A DNA stretch of 64,000 bases from Symbiodinium natans. Lineage: Eukaryota; Sar; Dinophyceae; Suessiales; Symbiodiniaceae. The stretch is taken from assembly GCA_905221605.1 (NCBI GenBank), contig CAJNDS010000131.1, positions 71,001-135,000 on the forward strand, written 5' to 3'. The notes beneath the pieces were generated by a model that had not been told where the DNA came from, did not search any database, and saw only the letters and a program-made list of their open reading frames with translations. The position numbers and the translations under genes are program-made. Shown piece by piece: positions 23,476-34,833 of this stretch (positions are counted from its first letter, which is position 1; each line of letters starts with the position of its first letter).

Positions 23476-25840
23476 TTGCCGGTCAAAATTTGCCGGGATC
23501 CCCTTGGCACTCTGCAAAAGTCCTGCAAATACCACACAAAACGGGAAAGGGGTAGGAACAACATTTGGGGGGGCAAAATCGCAAGCCCTGCTCCCTAAGA
23601 TTTGGTCCCTAAGATGTTAGGTTCAAGTTTTCCTCCAAAAAGCCAAATCGCAAGCCCTGCTCTCCAAAATGTTGGGTTCAAGTTTTCCTCCAAAGAGACA
23701 AATCGCAAGCCCTGGTCCCTAAGATTGTGGGGTCATTCTTTGCTCCAACGAGTCAAATTCACAAGTCCTGGTACCTAAGATTTGGGGTGGCTCTTTGGAG
23801 GAAAACTTGAACCCACAATCTGCGGGACCAGGGCTTGCGATTTGACTCTTTGGAAGAAAACTTGAACCCAAGTTTTTCGGGACCAGGGCTTGCGATCTGG
23901 CTCTTTGGAGGAAAAATTGAACCCACCATCATATGGACCAGGGCTTGCGATTTGGCTTTTTGAAGCCAAAATCTTAGGGACCAGGGCTTGCGATGTGACT
24001 CTTTGGAGGAAAACTTGAACCGAACATTTTGGGGACCAGGGCTTGCGAACTGGCTCTTTGGGGGAAAACTTGAACCCAAAATTTGGGGACCAGGGCTTGC
24101 GATTTGACTGATTGGAGCAAAGAATGACCCCGCAATCTCAGGGACCAGGGCTTGCGATTTGGCTCTTTGGAGGAAAACTACTTGGAACCCACAATCTTAG
24201 GGACCAGGGCTTGCGATTTGGCTTTTTGGAGCAAAACTGGAACCCAAAATCTTAGGGGCCGGGGCTTGTGATTTGGCTCTTTGGAGGAAAACTTGAACCC
24301 CAAATCTTAGGGACCAAGGCTTCCGGTTTGCCCGCAATCTTAGGGACCAGATTTGGGTCTTTGGAGGAAAACTTGAACCCAAAATCTTAGGGACCAGAGC
24401 TTGCGATTTGGCTCTTTGGAGAAAGCTTGAACCCAGAATCTGCGGGACCAAGGCTTGCGATTTGGCTCTTTGGAGGAAGACTTGAACCCAAAATCTTAGG
24501 GACCAGGGCTTGTGATTTGGCTCTTTGGAAGAAAAATTGAACCCAAAATCTTAGGGACCAGGGCTTGTGATTTGTCTCTTTGGAAGAAAAATTGAACCCA
24601 AAATTTTGGGGACCAGGGCTTGCGATTTGGCTGTTTGGAGCAAAACATGACCCCACAATCTTAGGGACCAGGGCTTGCGCTTTGACTCTTTGGAGGAAAA
24701 CTTGAACCCAAAATCTTAAGCACCAGGGCTTGCGATCTGACTTTTTGGAGGAAAACTTGAAGCCAAAGTTTCAGGGACCAGGGCTTGTCATTTGGCCTTT
24801 TGGAGCAAGACTTGAAGCCAAAGTTTTAGGGAGCAGGGCTTGCGATTTGGCGATTTTGGAGCAAAGCTTGAAGCCAAAGTTTTAGGGAGCAGGGCTTGCG
24901 ATTTGGCTCTTTGATGTTCTTTGGAGCAAAACTTGAACTCAAAATCTTAGGGACCTGGGCTTGCGATTTGACTGTTTGGAGCAAAGAAATGACCCCACGA
25001 AACCTTGAAAGAAAAGGTGCTCTTTGTTCACTCTCACCTTTCGTTCGTTTCATTTTCTGAACGCTTTAATTTAAGTATGAATATCTAATGTAATATGTAA
25101 AGAGGGGTGTCCAAGTTTTTTTTGAGTGTTTCGGGTGTCCTTTTCCTTTTTTGTAGCGAAATATTAAATACACACCCGCACCGGAGATCTTGTTTTTGGA
25201 ACCTTGAAAGAAAAGTGCTTCTTTGTCCTCTCTCACTTTCGTTCGTTTCATTCGGTATAAAGTAAACAATTTAGCATGTAGAAAAGGGTTGTCCAAGTTT
25301 TTTAGAGTGTTTCGGGTGTCCTTTTCTTCCTTTTCTGTAGCCACCCACCTTAACAGGACACCCACACCAGAGACTCCGATTTTGGAAACTTGAAGGAAAG
25401 GCGCTCCCCTTTTTCCACCGTTGCCTTCCTGTCGTTCCTTGCGCAAGAGGCAATAAAAGAAAGAAATGATGTTACATGTATCCAAAATTAGGGTGTCCTG
25501 TTTTTCTTTTCTGTAACAAGACCTACTTTTCACGGACACCCACACCGGAGACCTCCATTTTTTTGAACCCTTTGAAAGAAAGCAGGCCGAAGACTTAAGA
25601 TTTTCTGTGCTCCCAAAAGACAAATCGCAAGCACCGTCTTCCTAAGACTTTGGAGAAGGGGATGCTCCCAAAACACGCCCCCCAAGATTTTGGCAAAATG
25701 TGCTCCCAAAAAGACAAGTCGCAGGCGCAGCCCTCCAAAAAAATTGGACAAGCTTATGCTCCCAATCAGCTTTTCTTGTTAAAGATGAGTTTACATGTCT
25801 TCCTACCTTGTTCCTTTCTTCTTCCGGTTCGCTCGCTCGT

Positions 25841-25885
<45 letters not shown>

Positions 25886-26245
25886 CGCTCTCTCCATCTT
25901 TTTGCTTTTATGGGCGGCATGTCTTGTAGAATTGGAAGACGAGGAGGAGGGTGAACTACAAAGCAGAGATTTGCTGAAGCAGAGAGGGAGTGAGACACGG
26001 CGAGGCATAGAGAGAGAAGCATAGACCGTGGGAGAGAAAGGGTCTCTTGACTCTTAGCTTCCCCTTTCTCAAGTCCATATTAATTTTCTTTCTTGTGGAA
26101 AAAAAAGAGGAAAAGAGAAGAGAGAAGAGGAATTTACAAGTTCTTCCTACCTTGTTCTTGTCCCTCCTTCTTCTCTCCCCCCTGACCCTGTCTCTTTTTC
26201 TCTCTATCTCCTCATTTTTCTGTTAAAGTGGTACGGGAAGGCGGA
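23476..26245. repeat. Large direct duplication, right copy
   Basis: Nearly identical to 20971-23475 but about 265 bases longer, mostly from extra 60-bp units at 23880-24160 and a longer (TC)n. The high similarity points to a recent tandem duplication. There is no recognisable gene. Confidence 0.92.
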
Positions 26246-26790
26246 ATGAGATGAAGGCAGCGTCCTCCCCTGGAGGCACCTGCCCACAAAAAAAGGAGCA
26301 TCAGCTTCCAAGAGATTTGCAGAAGGAGAGAGGGAATGAGACAACGCAGGGCATGGAGAGAAGCGTAGACCGTGGGGGAGAGAGAGCGAGAGGGCCTCTT
26401 GGCCCTCTTGGCTTTCCCCTTATCTCGTTCTCTGTTTAGACAAGAAAAAAAGGGAGTTTGCACCTTCTTCTCGCTCCTCACTCGTCTCTCTTCTCCACAC
26501 CCCTCTCGCGCTCCTTTTTTCCCCCTTTTTCAGCGGGCTTGAGGACAAGGGGTTTCCCCACGACCGCCCCACGCTGCACTCACTCTCTCTCTCTCTCTCT
26601 CTCTCTCTCGCTCTGTTTTTTCTTTCTTTTCTGAGAAGAACAGGAAGGGGTGGAAGCTGATGCTGGGTGCCTCCAGGGGGGGGACGTTGCCTTCCTCTCA
26701 TTCGTACCACTTTAAAAAGAATGAGGAGATATAGAGAAGGAGTGACAGGGTCAGGGGGAGAGAAGCGGGAGGGACAAGAACAAGGTTAGA
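26130..26790. repeat. Inverted repeat closing the duplicated block
   Basis: The end of the duplicated block (26145-26310: ACCTTGTTCTTGTCCCTCC ... TAAAGTGGTACG ... GGAGGCACCTGCCC ... CATCAGCTTCC) appears inverted at 26630-26790 (GGAAGCTGATGCTGGGTGCC ... CGTACCACTTTAAA ... GGGACAAGAACAAGG). A (TC)n tract and CT/GA-rich sequence lie between the arms. At 26842-26970 the 60-bp repeat also reappears in the opposite orientation. Confidence 0.8.
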
Positions 26791-27123
26791 AGAGGCCATG
26801 ATAGTACGACTTACGTGACAGCAGCGTGCCCTCGTGGGAACGTCAAGTTTTCCTCCAAAGAGCCAAATCAAGCCCTGGTCCCTAAGATATTGGGTTCAAG
26901 TTTTCTTCCAAAGAGCCAAATCGCAAGCCCTGGTCCCTAAGATTTTTGGGTTCAAGTTTTCTTCCAATCTAAGAACATGTCTGGCGACCCCGAAAAGACA
27001 TAGACTCCCAGTTTCCCACGTGACAGCCTCGTACCCTCGTCGGAATGGGTTTGGTAATAACAAAACCCGAGTGCCAGCTTCCAAATAAACCCTATTTAAG
27101 CCACCCACGGGGGGGGGGTTGCC

Positions 27124-27272
27124 CTAGAGCCTAAAACCTGAACCCTAAGCCCTAAAAACCTAAACCCTGAACCCTAAACCCTAAACCCTAAACCCTAAAC
27201 CCTAAACCCTAAACCCTAAACCCTAAACCCTAAACCCTAAACCCTAAACCCTAAACCCTACTTCCGAAACCC
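27124..27272 (-). repeat. (CCCTAAA)n array upstream of a candidate methyltransferase exon
   Basis: About 15 regular units. The candidate exon 27321-27364 follows, then a degenerate G-strand array (27365-27600) with many TTCAGGG variants. Confidence 0.95.
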
Positions 27273-27320
27273 TAACTAAGCCCATGACCCCTCGAAAGCC
27301 TTAGCCTCTGCCCAGCTCAG

Positions 27321-30300
27321 GCATCGTGCTAGCCAAAGAGCTCATGGCGAGGCTCTTTCCTTGGGCTTAGGGTTTCGGGTTTCGGGTTTCGGGTTCAGGG
27401 TTTGGGGTTTAGGGTTTAGGGTTTAGGGTTCAGGGTTTAGGGTTTAGGGTTCAGGGTTTCGGGTTTGGGGTTCAGGGTTCAGGGTTCAGGGTTCAGGGTT
27501 TAGGGTTTGCAGGGTTGAGGGTTCAGGGTTCAGGGTTTGGGTTCCGGGATCAGGGTTCAGGGTTTCAGGGTTTAGGGTTTAGGGTTCACGGCGAAGTTCA
27601 CGGTTTAGGGGTTAGGGCGCCCTCTGCCCAACTGTTCAGTTGTCCTGGGGCGGGGGGTGAGAGATCTGAGCAGGACCACCAAGTGCGGAGTTTCCTGTCT
27701 TGGTTGATGGGCTCTGCTGAGTTGGACCTTAGTCACCCTGGTCAAACAGCTCCACTGTGAATAGTAAACCCTGGACCAACCCACTTACCACGAGGCCGCA
27801 CCTCGTCGAGAAGAGGAAGGTGTTGGAGGCGACTGCATATCTGGCAGCGCTTCTCTTGGGGCTTAGGGTTTGGGGACTTGGAGTTTCGGCTGTTTAGGGT
27901 TTAGGGTTTAGGGTTTGGGCTCTAGGGTCTAGGGTTTAGGGTTTTGGGCTGCATGGCGAGTCAATCCTTCTACGTTGTGTCTGGTTGCGGTGGCCCTCAA
28001 CCCTAAACCCTCAACCCTAAATCCCTAAACCCCTAAATCCCTAAACCCCTAAACCCCTAAACCCTAAACCCCACACCTTGTGCCTGCAACTTAAACGCAG
28101 CAGCCGCTACTGCGCTGGACCCTGCCAAGTGCAGGACCGCCGTCCGCCATGTACTGCGCGTGACCGCGGCATCACCGCTCTTGCGACCGCACGACCCAAA
28201 GCCCAAAGCCCGGAACCCTAAACCCTAAAAACCCTGGACCCCCAAACCCCAAACCCCACACTCATGCATCATCCAAGCTTACGTGGCCTCCTACAAGCCC
28301 AACGTCCCAAGGCCCCGCTTGGAGGCAGTTGTTCGGGTTCTCTCAAGAACCTTCGGGTGCTTGTAGCTCTACCTTGTAGCCACTTCCCAAGTCCCCGGAT
28401 CCTCCAAATACTAGAGAAGGCTCCCCAAACCTTAGGCCCCAAAGCGGGCCCTAAACCCTAAACCCTAAACCCTAAACCCTAAACCCTAAACCCTAAACCC
28501 TAAACCCTAAACCCTAAACCCTAAACCCTAAACCCTAAACCCTAAACCCTAAACCACTTGGGGAGGTTGGAGCGGGCTGCGGTCTCCTGGGCCTTGCCGT
28601 TTCGCGATTGGCCAGGAGTGGGTTCTCATTGGTCCTCATGTTTGTGGTGGGGTTTAGGGTTTAGGGTTTAGGGTTTAGGGTTTAGGGTTTAGGGTTTAGG
28701 GTTGGGGTTGCGGGTTTAGGGTTTAGGAAACAGGATTTGGTTTTTTTTTTTAAATCTTTTTATTGGGGGGCGAGGAGGGGTCGTTGGTTTTTGTTGTTTT
28801 GTTGGGGGCTGCTTTTTTGGACGTGAACACATGTTTTCCAGCTGACGCGTTGTGGGGGTATGTCAGGGATATTGAGGGCATTTGGACCTATTCATTGGGA
28901 CTGGGATTTAGCCCCTGTCTTTTGGATGTGTTGGCCTGGCGAGGTCGGGGACGGTCGCTGTTTGCCTCTTGAGCTTTTACATGCAGCGAGCCAACCCGCC
29001 GTTTCCGGAAACATCCCCCCACGTTGACAGAAGACTCGTTATGCCGAGCCTCAATCGTGATCTTGAGTCTTGAAGGCAGACACTCATCACCGACGGGGAC
29101 GAAGAGGCTGACAAAGAGCTTAAAGTTTGGATGCGGAGTTTGTGCCCTGAACCCTAAACCCTAAACCCCAATTCCGAAACCCTAAACCCTAAGCCCTGAA
29201 CCCTAAACCCTAGAACGAAATCCTTGATGGCAAGCTTATACAAAGAGGAGCGTTTGTCTTCCTTGCCTTGTGGGGGTTGTGTAGGTTGACTCTTTCAATC
29301 CTTCCAGGGGATCTAGGAAGTCGGCGGAATGTGCGATTTGCAGCGGTCCGCTCCAGGTGGTGCGAAATTTGGCCCGGAACATCGACCTGAACAGGCACTT
29401 CGGAATCCCATCCCAGTACATATTAAACCCCCCGCCTACCCCCAAGTATTAGATACCCCCCCATATGCTGTAATGTCACTATGATGGGATTATGAAAAAA
29501 GCAGGGGTGGTGAATATCAGGGGAGGGGATTAGCCAGAGGTTCTGCTTTGTTGAGTCGGTCAACCTCCGTACCCTCCGTATTGCCTTGGCTAAATATGCC
29601 CCCTAAGCCCCTAAAATCCTAAACGGCCGCCTCAACCCCTAACCCCTAAACCCCTAAACCCCTAAACTCCTAAACTCCTAAACTCCTAAACTCCTAAACT
29701 CCTAAACTCCTAAACTCCTAAACTCCTAAACTCCTAAACTCCTAAACTCCTCAACCCCCAAGACCCCTAAACCCCTAAATTGCCGGTTGAGCGTTCTGAG
29801 CCAATCGACGCTTTGATGTCGGATGTCACCGGCAGGTCCCGCTGGTCTGGTGACCGTACCTTGGGCGACGTCCACCGGCCTAATTTGGCATCTTGCAATC
29901 CATGCGTGCAATATAGAAGTATGAATAAACATATACGAGGCAAAGCATACGTTCATAAATCATGAGAAATTATGTAGAAACAAAATGAAGCAACATATAA
30001 ACACCATCTGTACGTAAGGTATGTATGTACGCATGCATGCATGCGATATGTGTATGTATGAATGCATGTATGTATGTGCAACAGCCCCGAAGCCCAAAAA
30101 CCCAGAGCCACACATGTTTGCTGCCAGGTCGCTTCGCGAGTGCTTCGCTGGGAGGCCGACACGGTGCAAGCACAACACAAGGGGGTTTGTTTGGGGGTCC
30201 TTGCTTTAAGGGTGCTGTGCTATTTGGGGGACTTTAGAACGGGACTTAGGTGCTATTAAGTGCTTAATGTCACAGAGCGTCCTGCTCTTGTTGGCATTGT

Positions 30301-32189
30301 GTGCCGGCGTCAGGACGCAACCGGTGCTAAAAGCGAGAGAGGTTTGTGCATTGGCCGCTTCAAAGTGCCTCAGGAGAGCGTAGGTTAACAGCCCGCGAAG
30401 AAGGCAGACCCGTCGAACGATGTGTCTTGTTCATGGTAGTCCTGTTGCTTGGGGCGAGCCATGTGTCAGACGGGATCCGACGGCTGGCTCTTGAACGCCA
30501 CGAGTCCTTTAACATGTCTATACCGGGTAGTGGAGCCTTGGTTCTGCAAATTCTGTTCAGCGTGCCTGACATTCTGGACGATGCTGTCAATTTTGCGGGC
30601 CTCGAAACTCTAGGGGATGTGTGGCTGGCATCTGAGAGACTGACGGAGCATCTGCTTCTTCCCACAGGCCAGCACGAGTCCTTGTACAACAGTGCGTACG
30701 CCACTGAAGCCTGTGCGCACCTTCTACAACCGTCATTGGTGATTGTCACGGCCATTATCATTGCTAGTCCTTGGTTGCTATGACTTTTCTTCCTGCAACC
30801 CTAAACCCTGAACCCTAAGCCCAAACGCTAAACGCTAAACCCTTAACCCTAAACCCTAACCCTAAGCCCTAAGCCCTAAACCCTAAACCCTAAACCCTAA
30901 GCCCTAAACCCTAAACCCCAAACCCTGCACCTTCAGTTCTTTTGGGCTTTCAGTTTCTGCCCAGCTGCCGCGAGGAGCTCTTGGACGATCCGTGGCCGCG
31001 CGAGGACCATGTGGAGGCCTTCATGCGCGCACGCGCGACTAGGGTTTAGGGGTTTTAGGGTTTAGGGTTTAGGGTTTAGGGTTTAGGGTTTGGGCACCAC
31101 GCTTGCTTGGCGCTGCAGTGCGCTTTTCAGACTCGTGCCGATCTTCCGAGTTTTTGTCGGCCATGCATGTCCCGAGTCGCATTTTTGATCTGCCTGCTTC
31201 TTTAAGTTCTCTTTCTCTCGGGTGTTCTCCGTGAAAGCTTAAACCCTGTCTGGCTCGAGCAGGTGATTGTGGCCTCGGACATCATCTACGGAAACTGGGG
31301 CGAAACTGTAGGAGAGGCGTCGCGGCACATGTTTTGGGAAGGTTTCGGGATGTCGCTGACCACAGCCACAGGTTCTCTGAATTATGGTCCCTTTTGAGGT
31401 AGAGGGGCCGCCTGGGAACAGTCACCCCAAAATGGACCCTAATTTAGAGAATGACGCCCCACATGTCTCCGATTGGAAGGCTTTGTGCCGCGTGCCAGAA
31501 GCTCAGCAAATTGCAGCGGCCCCCGATCTCGGCAAAGAGATGCTCCAGTGAACCCTGCGCCCTAAACCCCAAACCCTAAACCCTGAACCCTAAACCCTAG
31601 TGGCCCAGGCTGGAGCCGGATGGAGTCATCATTCTTGCCGCATCCGAGGACACGACTATTTTCATGATTAAAATGAATAATTCTTCTTGTTATTATTAAG
31701 TACTATCATTCATACCATTATTAGCTTCCGACATGATTATTATCATCATGACTGTTAGCATGATCATTACAATTATTCTGAGTATCATTGTTGTTTTCGT
31801 CTTTTTCTTATGATTCTCTATTATCATTATGGTGTTAGTATTAGTATGATCAGTATTGATCATCATGATGATCATTGTTCTTATCGTCAAAGTGAACCCC
31901 CCCCCCTCAGCCCTAAACCTGCAACCCGAGGGTTCAGCGGAGCGCTTGACTCGACGTGAGCGTGCTAGGACCGGCGGGGTGGCATGCGCTGCTTCCAGGA
32001 GCTTCTGCTGCCTTCCAGCCCATGTATGAACATGGTTGTATGATTAACATGATGCGATGGCCCAAACCCTAAACCCTAAACCCTAAACCCTAAACCCTAA
32101 ACCCTAAACCCTTATTGTTATCTTACTACAGATCCCCGAGAGGACCACCTGAAGACAAAGGGCTTCGGAGTGCTGGAATCCAAGCTCAG
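27321..32189 (+). CDS. METTL21/FAM86-like class I methyltransferase, multi-exon
   Basis: The family transfers methyl groups from S-adenosylmethionine to protein lysines. Exons in order: 27321-27364 (IVLAKELMARLFPW, tentative), 27795-27828 (HLVEKRKVLE), 28566-28615 (VGAGCGLLGLAVSRLA), 29076-29106 (QTLITDGDEE), 29357-29394 (VVRNLARNIDLN), about 30954-31035 (EELLDDPWPREDHVEAF), 31263-31310 (VIVASDIIYGNWGE), 31601-31648 (LEPDGVIILAASE) and 32132-32189 (KTKGFGVLESKL). VLE-VGAGCGLLG is SAM motif I, TLITDGDEE is motif II with its acidic residue, and VIVASDIIY is the D-x-x-Y motif of this family. The exons 27795 to 29394 join perfectly in phase with GC, GA and GC donors. Junctions after 29394 are incomplete, so at least one or two exons are missing, and the start and stop are not defined. 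Confidence 0.75.
28448..28555 (-). repeat. (CCCTAAA)n just before methyltransferase motif I exon
   Basis: Fifteen units ending 11 bases before the exon at 28566. The exon's donor (28616) is followed by a TTTAGGG array at 28649-28702. Confidence 0.96.
28740..28975 (+). other. Intronic open stretch, probably not coding
   Basis: A + frame of 69 codons (28763-28972) lies inside the methyltransferase intron 28616-29075. The intron is well fixed by phase on both sides and motif I must join motif II, so this stretch would be spliced out. Confidence 0.4.
29655..29752 (-). repeat. Homogeneous CTCCTAAA octamer array
   Basis: Twelve near-perfect copies of an eight-base variant of the telomere-like unit, between CCCCTAAA variants on each side. 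Confidence 0.95.
30346..30783 (+). other. Open reading frame of 145 codons, unrecognised
   Basis: Reads from an ATG at 30346 to a stop at 30781-30783, containing a hydrophobic stretch near residues 28-38 (CVLFMVVLLLGASH) and another at the C terminus. It lies between methyltransferase exons, so it is either intronic or a nested gene. I recognise no family. The 30798-30925 CCCTAAA block follows it directly. The codon pattern is not obviously repeat-driven, so it deserves a note, but support is weak. Confidence 0.25.
31670..31890. repeat. AT-rich ATTATCATG-type low complexity
   Basis: Degenerate ATT/ATC/ATG triplets in a methyltransferase intron. The minus-strand frame (Met/Ile/Thr-rich) reflects the composition. 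Confidence 0.8.
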
Positions 32190-32364
32190 GCCGGTTTAGG
32201 GTTTAGGGTTTGGGCTAAGGGTTTAGTTTGAGGTTTAGGGTTTAGGGTTTAGGGTTTGGGGTTTGGGGTTTAGGGTTTAGGGCGTCTAAGATCGAAAGTT
32301 TCATTGCCACGGCATCTGCGCCCCACGATGTCAGCCCTCATGTCTCAGCATCTGCACATGGCGT

Positions 32365-32380
32365 GCCGTAGCCATTTTGG
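32365..32380 (+). promoter_or_regulatory. Relict dinoflagellate spliced leader upstream of cytochrome b5 copy 1
   Basis: GCCGTAGCCATTTTGG matches the first 16 bases of the conserved dinoflagellate spliced leader (the first base is degenerate in the consensus); the last six leader bases are not preserved. It lies 52 bases upstream of the ATG at 32432. Known relict leaders mark genes that re-entered the genome from trans-spliced mRNA. The internal CCGTAG may now act as the trans-splice acceptor. Confidence 0.7.
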
Positions 32381-32431
32381 GAACTGTCGAGCCCTCCTGC
32401 CCTTTTCCACGTCGCGTCGCCCGAAGCAGCC

Positions 32432-33675
32432 ATGTCCGTCACCGCAGAGGAGGTTGCCAAGCACAACAAGGACTTTCAAGCCAGAGGCTTTATGTTTGGA
32501 GCTTAGGGCTCTTTGTTTAGGGTTTAGGGTATAGGGTTTAGGGTTTAGGGTTTAGGGTTTAGGGTCTCTTTGTTCAGGAGCTTAGACTCTGTTCAGGGAC
32601 TTACGCTAAGTAATTAAGTTACCCGATAATAAATCCTCAGAAGGTAGAGACTGCCAACTCTGAAAGTCTTATGAACTTCTAAAGCCTCGCAGGACAGCGA
32701 CTGCTGGGTGATCGTTGGTGACCAGGCTAGTCGATGCAAAAATCGCACACCGTTGTCGCAGTTGTAAGGACAGGGACTGCATGTTGTCCATGATTAATCT
32801 ACGAATATAGTTATGTAACAATATACTCATGCAACCTTGTTACACTATATTAGTATACTAAGTAAGAAAATAGTATCACAATACAACAAGATCAATATAC
32901 CAATATAATGATACAATAAAAATAGCAGTATTGAAAATTATGTACGTTCGCGCAGCCAGGTGTTGGATGTTACCAACTTTCTCGCCGATCATCCCGGCGG
33001 CAAGAAGTCGATCATGATGTTCGCCGGCAAGGACGCGACGGAGGAGTCACCCGGCGACTTATTGGTGAGGGGATCTTCCCTAAACCCTAAACCCTAAGCC
33101 CTAAGCCCTAAATCCTAAACCCTGAGCCCTAAGCCCTAAACCCCCTAGTCTGTGGTCAGTCTGAGGAAGGTAAGGGGCACCTCGGTGTGTTTGGAATGTT
33201 TCAGTGTTGGTCATTTTGTGCGTTGAAGGTTCGACATGCTCCACGACCGCAAGGTGGGGAAGATCCTACCCTAGGTATGCCCTTGGGACATGTTCTACTT
33301 TCCCTTGTTGCGTGTAAGAGGATCATGTTCAGGAATATTTTTCAGAGGGCTTTAAGGGCCATCCTAGTACCAGATCTTGCCGCGCGACCGAACTGCGCTG
33401 TTGTTGCCAGTACGGTTCACCCTGCAGGTGATCAAGAAGTATGGCCTGGACGAGGCACCCCGCTTTGAGAGTTCGGGTTGGGATGTTCCCCCTTCTTACT
33501 AAGAGTCCTTAAAGGGTGATTAGAGTAGGGGGTACGATAATCCCATTAAGGACTGTCAGTATACGGGGTGAACATCCCAAAATTAGGGCGTGGTGCCGGG
33601 TGTGTGAGTCTGGTGCCTGTTAAGTGCACCTCGGACCAGGGCACGGTTGTGCTGAAGGGCACGATCAAGAAGTGA
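32432..33675 (+). CDS. Cytochrome b5-domain protein, copy 1 (diverged introns)
   Basis: A soluble heme-binding electron carrier of 81 residues, essentially only a b5 fold. Exons: 32432-32470, 32693-32725, 32960-33045, 33229-33253, 33428-33454, 33640-33675. The peptide has [23 protein letters not shown] (axial His in HPGG), [19 protein letters not shown] (second axial His in MLH) and ends [11 protein letters not shown]. The MLH-x-x-x-VI-x-KY arrangement resembles the b5 domain of flavocytochrome b2 and related fusions. No membrane anchor is visible. Introns 1, 2, 4 and 5 are phase 0 and intron 3 is phase 2. Donors are GA, GC, GT, GT and GC. Its introns share almost nothing with the array copies at 53.9-62.5 kb, yet the protein differs from copies 2-5 only at residue 4 (Thr for Ser). 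Intron 4 holds a family F element and intron 5 a family B element. Confidence 0.9.
33272..33362 (+). mobile_element. Dispersed repeat family F, copy 2
   Basis: CCCTTGGGACATGTT ... GTAAGAGGATCATGTTCAGG ... TCAGAGGGCTTTAAGGGCC; closest to the copy at 36729-36812, which starts with the same CCCTTGGGACGTGTTAC. Here it forms most of intron 4 of cytochrome b5 copy 1. Confidence 0.75.
33479..33579. mobile_element. MITE-like family B, copy 1
   Basis: Left end TGGGATGTTCCCCCTTCTTA, right end GGGTGAACATCCCA, with internal inverted AGTCCTTAAAGGG / CATTAAGGACTG. Located in intron 5 of cytochrome b5 copy 1. A second copy is at 37042-37166. Confidence 0.75.
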
Positions 33676-33839
33676 TCGGTGCAGACCTTGGCCCAGGGGA
33701 ATCGGAAGAACACATCGATCAATTTAGGACATGCAGCTTCCCTAAACCCTAAACCCTAAACCCTAAACCCTAAACCCTAAACCCCTAAACCCCTAAACCC
33801 CTAAACCCCTAAACCCTAAACCCTAAACCTTCAATCTCC

Positions 33840-34060
33840 GGTCCACCTGTTCGCAAGGCTGCTGAGCTGAGCCAGCTTATTGAGAGGATGTCCCTTTGCT
33901 GTGGAGCAGTTGTCTGAGTGAGGGATCGCCCTCACGGAGTTCGCGCTTGCAGAGCTCCTCTGGATCTTTGTATGTGTACAGCGCAACACAGCCTAAGATG
34001 CGATCTTCTCCTTACACATACCGGCGGAGCGTGTTGAAAACCTGCCAGCGCACATCCGGC
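33840..34060 (+). other. Degenerate 3' flank shared with the cytochrome b5 array
   Basis: GAGAGGATGTCCC, CAGTTGTCTGAGTGAGGGAT, TTCGCGCTTGCAGAGCTC and GGCGGAGCGTGTTGAAAACC correspond to GAGAGGATTCCCC, CAGTTGTTAGAGGGATTGC, TTCGCTTGCAGAACTC and GGCTGAGCGAGTTGAAAATC after each array copy. The downstream flank was therefore duplicated with the gene. Confidence 0.7.
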
Positions 34061-34159
34061 ACGCATACCCCCTCATGGGGGCTCCTAGAATGAGGAGTAT
34101 AGGTTTTTGGGGGGGTATAGAAGGCGTCTCCTATTTGGGAATAGAGCCCCCAGGCCTAA

Positions 34160-34552
34160 CCCTAAACCCTAGATCCCTAAAGCCTAAACCCTAAATCCCT
34201 AAACCCTCAAACCCTCAAACCCTAAACCCTAAATCCCTAAATCCCAAAATCCCTAAACCCCTAAATCCCGAAACCCCAAACCCTAAACCCTAAATCCCTA
34301 AATCCCTAAATCCCGAAACCCTAAACCCTAAACCCTAAATCCCTAAATCCCTAGATCCCTTAACCACAAACCCCAGAACCCTAAACCCCTAAATCCCTGA
34401 ACCCCCAAACCCCTAAACCCTAAATCCCTAAATCCCTAAACCCTAAACCTAAACCCGAAACCCTAAACCCTAAATCCCTAAACCCTAAACCCTAAACCCT
34501 AAATCCCTAAACCCTAAACCCTAAATCCCTAAACCCTAAGTCCCTGAACCTC
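34160..34552 (-). repeat. CCCTAAATCCCTAAA variant array
   Basis: A long C-strand telomere-like array in which CCCTAAAT and CCCTAAA alternate, a locally amplified dimer. It is followed by a stop-free stretch at 34560-34613 (RVPVLGSFRIYECR) that ends CAG before GTGCC and then a TTTAGGG array (34632-34710): a candidate exon. Confidence 0.9.
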
Positions 34553-34833
34553 CAAAAGCCACGGAGTCCAGGGTCCCCGTGCTCGGCAGCTTCCGGATTT
34601 ACGAGTGCCGCAGGTGCCGTGGGTTTCGGGAGGTTTAGGGTTTAGGGTTTAGGGTTTAGGGTTTAGGGCTTAGGGTTTAGGGTTTAGGGTTTAGGGTTTA
34701 GGGTTTAGGGCACGAAAACCCTGTGACGTTTGAAGGAGTTTTAGAGGGGCGCAGGGTGCAGGTTTGGGATGGTTTGGGGATCTCCCTTGTATTTCTGGCC
34801 CTGAAGCCCCGAACTCAGACCGCTTGGGTCGCA

